The notes below the pieces were generated by a model that saw nothing but the letters and a program-made list of their open reading frames with translations, had not been told where the DNA came from and did not search any database. Below are positions 1-8,111 of a stretch of DNA of 16,601 nucleotides, piece by piece (the stretch's first letter is position 1; each line of letters starts with the position of its first letter). The stretch covers positions 1-16,601 of the forward strand of contig JANBQS010000499.1 in the NCBI GenBank assembly GCA_027577415.1, given 5' to 3'. The position numbers and the translations under genes are program-made. The DNA is from Coemansia sp. RSA 922 (taxonomy: Eukaryota > Kickxellomycota > Kickxellomycetes > Kickxellales > Kickxellaceae).

Positions 1-66
1 CGGCTGCTGCTGACCAGGGGGGTACATGCCGTTGTCAGCCGAAGAGTTTGCCGTGGCTTCCATCAT
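1..66 (-). CDS. N-terminal fragment of an unidentified gene, cut by the window edge
   Basis: Reading the minus strand from an ATG at 66-64 gives 22 open codons to the edge: MMEATANSSADNGMYPPGQQ followed by QP. The composition (Ser/Asn, then Gly/Pro/Gln) resembles the disordered N-terminus of a fungal regulatory or RNA-binding protein, but there is no recognisable domain and no function is assigned. It is called a start because two Met codons follow directly after a roughly 110-base pyrimidine tract on the same strand, which resembles the promoters of other genes here. A CCAG at 78-75 just before the ATG could instead be a 3' splice site, making this an internal or second exon. The rest of the gene lies left of the window. 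Confidence 0.35.
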   Translation of the reverse strand, partial: MMEATANSSADNGMYPPGQQQP

Positions 67-190
67 TTGCGTAACTGGAAAGAAAAAGAGAAGAAATGAA
101 AAAAGAAATTGAATAAATAACGAGAAGAAATGAGAAAAACGAAGAGAAAAAAGAGAAAAGAAAAAAAGAAAAAAAAATAATAATAATGAG
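67..190 (-). promoter_or_regulatory. Long polypyrimidine tract upstream of the left-edge gene
   Basis: On the minus strand, bases from about 186 to 77 are almost pure T/C, with runs of T broken by single C residues, and end in TTTCTTTCCAG next to the putative ATG at 66. Shorter T/C-rich stretches precede QCR6, MGM1, PSF3, DNMT2 and the ThrRS gene in this window, so a core-promoter or 5' UTR role is the simplest reading. The CCAG end also fits a 5' UTR intron acceptor. Confidence 0.4.
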
Positions 191-442
191 TGGAAGAGAA
201 AAGAAAGCCGAGAAGCCATTGAATTTTTGCTCCCTCCCTTTCTGTTGCTTGCAAAGTCACCTGAGCGTCTTTTCTCTCCCCCATCTGCGATCGCAACGAG
301 AAGCGCCACAGATATTCTCCCTACGCGCCTCGGCTTCGCTGGATCTGCGCAAATGCCTGCACCTACACCGCCACAACAAGCCATCAAAATGCACCAGGCG
401 TTAGCATCTGCGTTCATCATATCCTGACTCTATCAAGCCCAC
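191..442. other. Intergenic region between the left-edge gene and the REV7 3' end
   Basis: No gene-like signal was found here on either strand. Short ORFs are present but lack Kozak support, family resemblance or plausible splice structure. The stretch probably holds the 3' UTR of REV7 (minus strand) and the upstream region of the left-edge gene. Confidence 0.5.
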
Positions 443-1536
443 TCAACGTATGCGGATACAAACCTTGAGCTCATTGCTGTCGATCGCGCACAATGGCACT
501 AGTCGACTCGTCCCTGTTTCAGTCGCCATCGTCCCCAGCCGCGCCACCCACTTGTCCTACACACATGGAAGTCCAGACCGCGGTTAGCTTGGCAGCTCGT
601 GCAGCTTTCAATGGATGTCGCCGGTTTGTATGCGTGTGAAAAGGGTCACGCGCCCCTCAGTCAAGGAAGAATTCTCGGAAAGTAGGTTCTACTTGCTTTC
701 TTATTGCGGGCAGTAGCACCAGCCGCGAAAAAAAGGGGGAACTTACCTTCTCTAGCGATGGCCCGCCATTGCGCGGGCGCAAGCACACGCAAAAGCTTCT
801 CTCTTCTACAAAGTCAGCAGTAATCCATTAGCAGTAAATTGCTAACGCACAGTGCCCCTCTCTGACGCTATGTCTTTTCAGTGTACTTACCAAGTTCCTG
901 CTCGGTAGACACTTCTAGCGTGCTTAGCCGGATCAGTGCGCCACGGAGATCAATATCATGCTGCGGCTCATAGTCTCCTAGAACCGTGCCTATTTCGACA
1001 ACGAATGCCTCGATCGACTTTTCATTAACATCGATAATGTCGACCATTACATCGCACGGCCCCCGATTCTACAAACACATATGGAACGTACACTGTTATT
1101 AGCATGCTGTATATAACATTGTACCACTTTTTACTAAACAACACACTTGCCTCGAGTAGCTCGGACTTTATTGCCAGCACCGCATCGAGAATGTAGCTGT
1201 TCAGCTCGGGATGTCTGCTGGACTTCACTGGCACGCCATAGGCGTAACGATCCTCAAACAAAGTGTCCTACAAAATATGCACCATATCAGCAAGGGTGTG
1301 GATATGTGCTGCCACACCAATTCACAGGCAAACCTTCTACTTACTGGGTACACTTTGCGCATACATAGTATTGAGTGGATATACACTTCCACTACACATT
1401 CTGATCAGCCACATATATGCTAGTATTCGTTTAGTGGTTTGTATTTCATTACAAGCCGCCAACATATATTTATCCACTTACAAAAGTCACATATCGCGTC
1501 GACTTTGCTAATAGCTTTGGTGCGTTTACTCGCCAT
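443..1536 (-). CDS. REV7: Rev7/MAD2L2, HORMA-domain subunit of DNA polymerase zeta; six exons
   Basis: I assembled this from six minus-strand exons: 1536-1482, 1391-1345, 1267-1151, 1068-891, 805-747 and 556-443. Phases join cleanly to give 189 residues (human MAD2L2 has 211). Recognisable blocks are DFLEVYIHSILCMRKVYP at 17-34, the HORMA block PVKSSRHPELNSYI at 47-60, DIIDVNEKSIEAFVVEIG at 83-100, LRGALIRLS at 114-122, and the seatbelt end with Trp155 then SRLVPLCAI at 169-177. In human Rev7 the equivalents of Tyr59 and Trp155 help grip the Rev3 peptide. The family acts in translesion synthesis with Rev3 and Rev1. Donors are GTAAGT except intron 3 (GCAAGT). The last intron (746-557, 190 bases) is the least certain, because a second acceptor exists at 689. 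No single ORF shows this gene. Exon joins are inferred from splice sites and family resemblance. Confidence 0.87.
1069..1150 (-). other. GC-AG intron 3 of REV7
   Basis: The donor reads GAG|GCAAGT and the acceptor TTTGTAG|AAT, with a CTAATAAC branch-point-like element at 1102-1095. The flanking exons join in phase 0 as SELLE-NRGPC, which follows the family alignment. The next GT in this region breaks the frame, so the GC donor is required by the reading frame. Confidence 0.75.
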
Positions 1537-1766
1537 TCCACCTGCAGTATATCTGAACAAGTTGGCTGCGTGAGGAGAGGAGAAAGTGTAGCGTGCTGCG
1601 GAATAGATAAATAAAGACCAAGGCACTCGCCTCCACCGCAGACCAGGGCTAACATTTACATACACAGCTTTGGATTTGTGGGAGGAGTGTTGATGAAAAC
1701 ATTCAATAAAAGTATTTACTTTAGTATTCACTTTGTCGCGAAACAGAAAAGAAGGAAAGAGCGGCT
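1537..1766. other. Intergenic region EMC5 to REV7
   Basis: This 230-base gap separates two minus-strand genes, with the EMC5 3' end on the right and the REV7 start on the left. On the minus strand it carries TTATTTATC and a T/C-rich patch about 50 bases before the REV7 ATG, a plausible promoter. Nothing else is recognisable. Confidence 0.4.
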
Positions 1767-2111
1767 CTATTTGGTACCAAGTGCGTTTTTGACTGGACGA
1801 AGGAAGCGACCACGATGGTTAAACACCTGGAACGATGGTCGCGAGTACATGCCGTCGATCGAGTACCGCTTCATCTCTGCCTCGTAGCTAATAGGTTTCA
1901 ACTCGCCTACGCCCACCACCAAAGCCACCGTCATGACCGCCAGCGCCACCAAGCACTCTAGCACGATCTCTATGGGCAGGGACAGGTTCTGCCGTCCAAT
2001 AGACTTGCTGTACAAAAGGTACTCGCGAGCACTGTACCCAGAATGCAGCATAAACAGGAACGACACCACGGCGATTGCCTTGCCTGCCAACATTACGCCT
2101 CGACCGGTCAT
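1767..2111 (-). CDS. EMC5: EMC5/MMGT-family subunit of the ER membrane protein complex
   Basis: The 114-residue product has the family layout: a first membrane segment at about 10-27 that includes HSGYSA (23-28), a second at about 45-68 (LPIEIVLECLVALAVMTVAL), and the hallmark C-terminal RPSFQVFNHRGR at 91-102. The EMC inserts tail-anchored and multipass proteins into the ER membrane, and EMC5 is one of its membrane-embedded core subunits. It was first annotated in animals as a magnesium transporter (MMGT1). The frame is open further upstream to 2249, but those residues do not resemble the family, and the Met at 2111 matches the usual EMC5 N-terminus. The gene is intronless and divergent from SNF4. 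Confidence 0.93.
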   Translation of the reverse strand: MTGRGVMLAGKAIAVVSFLFMLHSGYSAREYLLYSKSIGRQNLSLPIEIVLECLVALAVMTVALVVGVGELKPISYEAEMKRYSIDGMYSRPSFQVFNHRGRFLRPVKNALGTK

Positions 2112-2382
2112 TGTATCTTGCGTATGAAACAAAAAAGATGTGAAAGTAAAACGGATTACAAACTGTACTTGCAAAAAATGAATGATATCGAGGAGAGCCT
2201 GATACAGCCGGACTCGTCTGTCATGTCGTGGCCACGCCGAGCCTGTCACGTTGCACCCCCTCAGCCAAGCCGCTGGTGTCCCTCTTCTTTGGAAAAAGTT
2301 GCTTCTTCTTTCTTCGTCACTTCACTCATCCCGTATTATTATTATTTTATTTTTTGCACTTGGGCATTTTCCTATATTTCAA
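2112..2382. promoter_or_regulatory. Divergent intergenic promoter region EMC5/SNF4
   Basis: This 271-base gap serves two genes pointing away from each other. The SNF4 side is AT-rich (TATTATTATTATTTTATTTTT at about 2335-2354, then a T-rich run to the ATG). The EMC5 side is less biased. Both reading frames stay open through part of the gap, but the translations are not conserved-looking and are treated as 5' UTR. Confidence 0.4.
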
Positions 2383-3375
2383 ATGAATATTCCTGGCGCC
2401 GCTGCAGCCGCGGCCAACGCCGTCGGTCACTCAGTAGAGGCGAAGCGCAGAGAGCTAGCCCAGCTAGCCAGTTTCTTTCTCAAGCAGCACTCGGCCTATG
2501 ATATGATTCCCGTCAGCTTCCGGCTGATTGTACTCGACACGAAATTGCTAGTGACAAAGGCGCTTTCGACGCTAGTACAGAACGGTATCGAGTCAGCGCC
2601 AATGTACGACTCGCTAGAGTCATGCTACGCCGGTATGTTGACTACGACTGACTTGGTAAACCTGATACAGTACTACTACTCGAACTTTTCGTATAACGAA
2701 GCCATTGAGGACTTGGGACAGGTGCAGCTGGAGAACTACAAGGAGCTTTTGTTGCGGTTCAAGTCGCGGCAAACCAACACGCTGTGTGCAAACCCACTTG
2801 ACACGCTCTACGAAGTGTCCCGACGCCTGTTGGCTACCGACTACTCGGCGCTGGCCCTGGTGGATGAAGACACGGATACTGGCAGCGACGTCATTGTGTC
2901 GGTGCTCTCAATATACCGGATTCTCAACTTCATGGCAGTCAATATCGAGGACAAGAAGGAGCTCAAGGAGCATTCGCTCTATGACTTGGATATTGGCACA
3001 TACGGAAATTTGATCACCGCAACGATGGATGTATCGGTTATTGATATTATTCGTATGTTTGTCGATAACAACATCTCAGTGGTGCCGATTCTGGACGAGA
3101 ACGGCGTGGTGCTCAATGTATTTGCAGAGTCGGACATTATTCTGTTGGCACGGGAAGGCTTGCTCGATGAGCTCAATATCCCGGTCTCGGAGGCTTTGGC
3201 GCTGAGGCCAGATGACTACCCTGGCGTGCACTCGTGCTCGCAGACAGATACGCTGTACTCTGTGCTCGATATTATCCGCAAGACCCATGTCCAGCGCCTG
3301 ATCGTCGTTGACGACGATATCAGACCAGTCGGTGTTGTGGCGCTCAGCGACGTTCTCCGAGCACTGATACTCTAG
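2383..3375 (+). CDS. SNF4: Snf4, gamma (nucleotide-sensing) subunit of AMPK/SNF1 kinase
   Basis: The 330-residue product matches the size of yeast Snf4 (322). Four CBS modules fill the protein: about 41-110 (SFRLIVLDTKLLVTKAL then AGMLTTTDLVNLIQYYYSN), 128-190 (SVLSIYRILNFMAVN), 203-262 (FVDNNISVVPILDENGVVLN) and 275-330 (VQRLIVVDDDIRPVGVVALS). Gamma subunits bind adenine nucleotides between CBS modules and scaffold the kinase alpha and beta subunits in glucose and energy sensing. The residue before Arg in CBS4 is Gln304, where animal gamma-1 has the AMP-contacting His; yeast Snf4 also lacks that His, so AMP regulation may be of the fungal kind. I chose the ATG at 2383 rather than an in-frame Met at 2251, because the upstream 44 residues are hydrophobic and non-conserved and overlap promoter-like sequence. 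Confidence 0.95.
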   Translation: MNIPGAAAAAANAVGHSVEAKRRELAQLASFFLKQHSAYDMIPVSFRLIVLDTKLLVTKALSTLVQNGIESAPMYDSLESCYAGMLTTTDLVNLIQYYYSNFSYNEAIEDLGQVQLENYKELLLRFKSRQTNTLCANPLDTLYEVSRRLLATDYSALALVDEDTDTGSDVIVSVLSIYRILNFMAVNIEDKKELKEHSLYDLDIGTYGNLITATMDVSVIDIIRMFVDNNISVVPILDENGVVLNVFAESDIILLAREGLLDELNIPVSEALALRPDDYPGVHSCSQTDTLYSVLDIIRKTHVQRLIVVDDDIRPVGVVALSDVLRALIL

Positions 3376-3544
3376 ATAGTTTCCCATTGATATAACCACG
3401 AATATTTTGCCAAGCAATATTGGATATGCCAGCATCCTTAGCTGAGGTTGGTCGTGATCTGTAGATCTAGTGCGCTTATCTCTATAGATTTTCTGCACTG
3501 AGGTGCGCATATACCCTTTTTTCGTTCTTGCCCGATTTCAATTC

Positions 3545-3607
3545 TAGGTTTAATTTCTTTTCTTTTCTTTTTTTTACGGCTCGAGCGTAGAAATCTACAC
3601 ATAGAAA
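3545..3607 (+). promoter_or_regulatory. Pyrimidine-rich promoter/5' UTR of QCR6
   Basis: A TTTCTTTTCTTTTC-type tract at about 3555-3577 lies 30-50 bases before the QCR6 ATG, which has the good context GAAAATGGG. The SNF4 stop is at 3375, so the whole SNF4-QCR6 gap is 232 bases and holds no other gene. Confidence 0.4.
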
Positions 3608-4151
3608 ATGGGCTTTTTCGACATTATCAACCCCTTCAGCTACGTGACTCCCGTCCATGCTGACGATGCCGAGACTGAGGAGCCGGCAGCTGTCATTGCC
3701 AGCGAATCTGTTGACGAGCCAGCAAAGGAGGCTGCCAGCGAGGTTCAATTTATTGCCAGCGACCCCGTAGAAGAAGAGTCTACAGAGGAAGAAACTGAGG
3801 CCGAGGAGGAGGAGGAGGATACAGCGGAAGAGGAGGAAGAGGAAGATGCCGTGGATCCTGCTGATAAGATCAAGGAGGACTGCGGTGAGACGCTTCACTG
3901 CAAGTCTCTTAAGCACCACCTTGATGAGTGCGCTGCTCGGGTCGAGGATGGCTCAAAGGAGAGCTGTGCTGAGGAGTTCCTCCACTTTTTGCACTGCGTT
4001 GACAAATGTGTAAGTTGGAGAATATGCTCTTTACCACTTTTGTGGTTTGTCCAGTGTATCCAGAGACATGTATTAACTTGGCCCTTTTGTATTGTGTGTT
4101 TTTCTTGGTGGTTTGTAGGCTGTGCCCCAGATCTTTGCCAAGCTCAAGTAG
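3608..4151 (+). CDS. QCR6: Qcr6/UQCRH, acidic hinge subunit of mitochondrial complex III
   Basis: There are two exons, 3608-4009 and 4119-4151, joined in phase 0 to give 144 residues. The intron (4010-4118) has a GTAAGT donor, a TATTAAC branch site at 4071 and a TTTGTAG acceptor. Splicing replaces an unrelated intronic tail with AVPQIFAKLK, matching the yeast and human hinge-protein ends. Residues 56-80 are almost all Glu/Asp. The folded C-terminal part has C98-x9-C108 and C120-x13-C134, the family's disulfide-bonded helical hairpin, plus extra C92 and C130. In the family this subunit sits in the intermembrane space next to cytochrome c1 and aids cytochrome c docking. The length is like yeast Qcr6 (147) rather than the shorter animal form. 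Confidence 0.94.
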
Positions 4152-4507
4152 GCAGCTCAAAGAGGATCGATTCGTACTACTATATCGCTCAAACTTTTTC
4201 ACAGCCTTTTTCTATTTTGCTATAAACTCTTTTTATGTCCTTTTCCAGTACACACTTGCCACTATCCTTGCGACATGAGAATCCCAAAAAAGAGGGGAAA
4301 CGAAGAGAGTATACCTTGAAGAACATCAGGCGCTTATGCGTAATCGAAAGCCCTTGCAGGAATGCCGAGATCCTTCGCTACAAACACAACGCCCTCCTCC
4401 GCCTTCGTCTTCCTTCTTTGGTACAATATTTTGTATTTCTTTCTTTTATCCACTCTTACACGCAATTATTTACATATTCTATTATTTTTTGTTAGCTATA
4501 GTGCGAA
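4152..4507. other. Intergenic region QCR6 to MGM1
   Basis: This 356-base gap holds the QCR6 3' UTR and the MGM1 promoter. From about 4410 to 4498 it is T-rich and ends with TTTTTTGTTAG just before the MGM1 ATG, which could be a promoter tract or a 5' UTR intron acceptor. Short ORFs here have no family resemblance. No tRNA-like structure was seen. Confidence 0.45.
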
Positions 4508-7500
4508 ATGCAGCTTGCTGGGATACGGAAGCTGCTGTCGTCGACGGCGGCTGGCCCCGCACTGCGCTGGAATCGCACAACAGCACATTCCATACCAGTG
4601 CGGCCGCTTGTATACCGCTCGACATTTCAAACCCAGCCTAGAATCAGCGCACTAAATTCACTCTATACGCAACGTGCGGGCTATCGGACAGTGCCAAGTC
4701 GTCTAGTTACTGGGTCAGCTCCGCTGTTTGCCGCGATGGTCCGGCCTCCGCTTGGCAGAAGCTTTGCTGGGCGCAGGTTTCTTGCTGCTGCCACTACCAT
4801 GCGCTACTACGTGCCAGGAATCGGGCCGGTGATCAAGCGCCTTGTCAGCGGCAAGCTGCTCATGTCGCTTCTCAGCAGTATATTCAGCATAGCCAGAGCC
4901 GGTTTACGACTGCCAGTTATGCTGCTAACGTCGGCGATTGCGTCGCTTGCTTACATAGAATACAAGCTGAGCCAGATGAATGCTCCAGACTGGGTTACTG
5001 GGGGTCTCGGCCAAGCGCGTGGGTGGCTGGAGGGCTTGCGTATACCCGACTGGATGCGCACTGCGAGCTCGGATTCTGAAAAGGACCGAGTTGAAGTGGA
5101 CAAGGCGGTTGGATCACGCGATAGCTGGGGCACTAGTGTTGGATCTAGTGGAAGTGGCTACAACGACCCAGTGTCAGGCGGCGGCGGCAGCTCACCCTCG
5201 CCCATTCCTCCACCCACGGGTGGCTACTATACTAGCCCCGATCCAGACACGTCGTCGCAAGAAACCGAGTACAGAGAGCAGCCCAGCGCCCAACAGCAGA
5301 CATCTAGGCGAGATAGCCCGAGTGACGATAACGAGCTAATGGAGCTAACAAAGAAGCTACTGGAGATCCAAACCATCTTGAAAACAGTCAAGCCAAGCGA
5401 TTCAGCGGGCGACAATAACGACGAGGCTCGGCACAGCAGCGCGCTACAACTCCCGAGCATCGTTGTCATCGGCTCGCAGAGCTCAGGGAAGAGCTCGGTG
5501 CTCGAAGCCATTGTCGGCCAAGAGTTTTTGCCCAAGGGCAGCAACATGGTGACACGGCGACCAATCGAGCTCACGCTTATCAACACGCCCGAGTCTACTG
5601 AGGAGTACGGCGAGTTCCCCCAGCTGGGGCTAGGCCGAATCGATGATTTCCGGCATATTCAGCGCACACTCCATGACCTGAACATGGCGGTGTCCGAAGC
5701 CGAGTGCGTGTCAGACAAGCCCATCGAGTTGCGCATATACTCGCCACATGTGCCCGATCTCCGGCTAGTCGACTTGCCTGGCTATATCCAAGTGGTCAAT
5801 CGCAAGCAGCCGCCAGTACTGCGCCAAAAGATTCGAGATCTCTGCGAGGGCTACTTGAAGCAGCCCAATATCATTCTCGCCGTTTGTGCCGCCGACGTGG
5901 ATCTGGCAAACTCGGAGGCCCTCAAGGCCAGTCGTCGAAACGACCCCATGGGTACGCGCACCATTGGCGTGATAACCAAAGTGGACATGGCTGAGCCCGA
6001 TATGGCAGTCCACATGCTGACTCAGAACGACTACCCTCTTCACCTGGGCTACATTGGCGTTGTGTGCAAGCCCGTGAAGGAGAAGGCGGGCCGTACGTCG
6101 CACGAGATCTTGCTCTCCGAAGCTCAGTACTTTGGCCGCCACGCAGAGTTCCAGCAGCCTGGGCTGCAAGTAGGAGTCGGCACGCTGCGCCGCAAACTGG
6201 TCAGAGTGCTTGAGGAAAGTATGCGCCGGAGCCTGTCGACTCTAGTCGATGCTGTGCGCAGTGAACTCGAAGAAACAAGGTACCAGATCAAGGTACAGTA
6301 CAACGACGAGCGCGTGAGTCCCGAGTCATATATGGCTGAAAGCCTGGATTCGCTGAAGCAGAGGTTCAAGACCTTCCAACAGCAGTTCGGTAAGCCCCAG
6401 TTGCGCGCCGAGGTGCAGCGGTGGCTCGAGAGCAGAGTTATGGACGTGTGTGCTGAGTTGTACTGGAGTAACCCGGCCATCGGCGAGCTTGGCAATCACG
6501 TTACAAGATCGCGCGCAGCTGGCTGGTTGGCCGACATCCGTACAAAGTCAGCTCAAGTCGCAACGACGGCAGCCAATGTTGTATCGGAGCTGCTAGCTGC
6601 TGATACGGCCAAGGAGCAAAAGGGCCCACAGCTGAACAAGGGATCGGTTGGAGAGCCGACGGCCAGGCAGCCAACCAGTGCGTCGAACGGCAAGGGCAAG
6701 GGCGGCAACAATGGGCAGGCAGCCAGCGAGTGGGGTGACGAGGACGACGCGTACTGGGATCATCAGCTTGACCGCGCATCGGCACTGCTGACAAAGAGCG
6801 GTGTCGGCAGATGGACCACTCAGATGGTAGTCGACCTGCTAATGAATAACGTCACGTCGATGGTCGATACAGAGCCGTTTGTCTACCACCCAGAAACGCG
6901 CGAAATGGTGCTCAGCTTTAGCCAAGCGATCTTGCGCAGCAAATATCACTCTACTGTCGACCAAGTGGAGAACACCATCAAGCCGTTCAAGTATGAGGTC
7001 GAAGTCGAGCAGCACGAGTGGGCCAAGGCGCAGAAGCGGTCTGGCACTTTGATTGAGAACGAGATCCGGATGTGCCGCCAGGCGCTGACCAAGCTTCGTT
7101 CGAGCACGCCCAAGAAGCAATTGCAGCAAGCGATGCAATTCGTGGCTATGGCTGATAAGCGTGGACTCGATCCAATTGCAGTGCAAGTAGAGCTAGCCCG
7201 GCGGAATGCCGAGCATAGTACCTCATCTCCAGAACAGCCGCCCAAGCCAGAGACATCAACAGCAGAGACCGCGACACATACATCAGCGCAGTCTGCCTCT
7301 GGAAATGGAGAGAGCGACAATGACGCCCTCGACGATATCAGCTACGCGCAGTACAGTCCCCGCTTGCTCCGGCGCGCGCAGCAAGTGCTAATGATCCAAG
7401 ACCGGCTCTCGATCCTGCACCTGCGGCGAAGGGCGTTATCAAGCTCGACGTGCGGTGCAGTTGAAAACAAGCGCTTTTGTCCCGAGATATTCCTGGACGT

Positions 7501-7858
7501 TGTAGCCGAGAAGCTTGCCTACAATGCGGTCATGTTCATCAACTTTGAGCTCTTGCAGGACTTTTTCTTCCAGTTCCCGCGCGAACTCGACTCGAACTTG
7601 TATTACGGCAAGTCAGCACAGCAGATCCGCGACTTTGCCAGCCAGAATCCGCGCGTCGGCAAGCAACTGGTGCTGCTTGAGCGCAGACTGCGGCTGGAGA
7701 TGGTCATGTCTCGCTTGCAAGATTTGGTACGCCAGCAAGTGGCGACCGAGACAGGAGGTCATGGTCGACGGTCTGTCGCGACCCAGACACGCGACTCGCC
7801 ATTCAACAGCATCCGCAGCAACAGAGACAACGGCCGCCGCTCCTACCCAGGCTTTTGA
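4508..7858 (+). CDS. MGM1: Mgm1/OPA1-type mitochondrial inner-membrane dynamin GTPase
   Basis: This is a single exon of 1,116 residues; yeast Mgm1 has about 900. The N-terminus (1-100) is Arg/Ser-rich with few acids, fitting a mitochondrial presequence. Hydrophobic segments at about 117-135 and 135-152 would be the membrane anchor and the likely rhomboid (Pcp1) cleavage zone. The GTPase domain carries G1 GSQSSGKSS (322-330), G2 Thr349, G3 DLPG (422-425) and G4 TKVD (490-493), all intact. It is followed by the stalk/paddle region and a C-terminal effector-like helix bundle (about 985-1080). The family fuses inner membranes and shapes cristae. Three low-complexity stretches (195-270, 695-745, 902-942) and a basic tail (1083-1116) explain much of the extra length; none has intron signals that I can see, so they are probably translated. 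The neighbour QCR6 is also mitochondrial, but there is no sign of shared regulation. Confidence 0.97.
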   Translation: MQLAGIRKLLSSTAAGPALRWNRTTAHSIPVRPLVYRSTFQTQPRISALNSLYTQRAGYRTVPSRLVTGSAPLFAAMVRPPLGRSFAGRRFLAAATTMRYYVPGIGPVIKRLVSGKLLMSLLSSIFSIARAGLRLPVMLLTSAIASLAYIEYKLSQMNAPDWVTGGLGQARGWLEGLRIPDWMRTASSDSEKDRVEVDKAVGSRDSWGTSVGSSGSGYNDPVSGGGGSSPSPIPPPTGGYYTSPDPDTSSQETEYREQPSAQQQTSRRDSPSDDNELMELTKKLLEIQTILKTVKPSDSAGDNNDEARHSSALQLPSIVVIGSQSSGKSSVLEAIVGQEFLPKGSNMVTRRPIELTLINTPESTEEYGEFPQLGLGRIDDFRHIQRTLHDLNMAVSEAECVSDKPIELRIYSPHVPDLRLVDLPGYIQVVNRKQPPVLRQKIRDLCEGYLKQPNIILAVCAADVDLANSEALKASRRNDPMGTRTIGVITKVDMAEPDMAVHMLTQNDYPLHLGYIGVVCKPVKEKAGRTSHEILLSEAQYFGRHAEFQQPGLQVGVGTLRRKLVRVLEESMRRSLSTLVDAVRSELEETRYQIKVQYNDERVSPESYMAESLDSLKQRFKTFQQQFGKPQLRAEVQRWLESRVMDVCAELYWSNPAIGELGNHVTRSRAAGWLADIRTKSAQVATTAANVVSELLAADTAKEQKGPQLNKGSVGEPTARQPTSASNGKGKGGNNGQAASEWGDEDDAYWDHQLDRASALLTKSGVGRWTTQMVVDLLMNNVTSMVDTEPFVYHPETREMVLSFSQAILRSKYHSTVDQVENTIKPFKYEVEVEQHEWAKAQKRSGTLIENEIRMCRQALTKLRSSTPKKQLQQAMQFVAMADKRGLDPIAVQVELARRNAEHSTSSPEQPPKPETSTAETATHTSAQSASGNGESDNDALDDISYAQYSPRLLRRAQQVLMIQDRLSILHLRRRALSSSTCGAVENKRFCPEIFLDVVAEKLAYNAVMFINFELLQDFFFQFPRELDSNLYYGKSAQQIRDFASQNPRVGKQLVLLERRLRLEMVMSRLQDLVRQQVATETGGHGRRSVATQTRDSPFNSIRSNRDNGRRSYPGF

Positions 7859-8111
7859 AACTGGTCCAATCACGTGGATATCTAATCTGATCTGATTTGT
7901 ACTGAGTATTTAAAGATAATCACGATCCCCAACGGAAAATTTTTTTTTTGTTGATGCCCCCAGGTATACCAACACAGACCAATGGGCGCGAGCAAGCTCA
8001 GCCAGTCACAAGGCGGTCCAGGCAAGTCCAGATAGCTGCTTGTCTTTTCCTTGCACTTTCTTAATCTCGTATTTATTTTAGAGTCAATAATCAGTACATT
8101 TCTCGACAACA
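7859..8111. other. Intergenic region MGM1 to TCTP
   Basis: This 253-base gap contains a T run at about 7939-7949, a CCAAT at 7979-7983 in promoter position for TCTP, and a T-rich stretch before CAACAATG. Nothing else is recognised. Confidence 0.35.

Noticed and set aside
450..640. Two short overlapping plus-strand ORFs (from ATGs at about 450 and 493; 45 and 48 codons), one with a presequence-like N-terminus
   Set aside because: They lie antisense to the last REV7 exon and intron, resemble no family I recognise, and any downstream exon would have to run through the opposite-strand REV7 gene.
608..688. An alternative REV7 last exon ending in QTGDIH, which at first looked like a MAD2L2 C-terminus
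   Set aside because: The exon at 556-443 gives a much better match, with the Trp and RLVPL seatbelt block at the right spacing, so this was demoted to a possible alternative splice form.
1767..2249. 160-residue version of the EMC5 ORF
   Set aside because: The first 46 residues fall in the divergent promoter and do not match the family; the conserved protein starts at 2111.
2251..2382. Upstream in-frame extension of SNF4 with a hydrophobic segment
   Set aside because: It translates a T-rich promoter/leader; the family starts near the Met at 2383 and has no membrane segment.
3482..3919. Long minus-strand ORF opposite QCR6 with a leucine-rich stretch
   Set aside because: It is the antisense shadow of the Glu-rich QCR6 tract and has no independent support.
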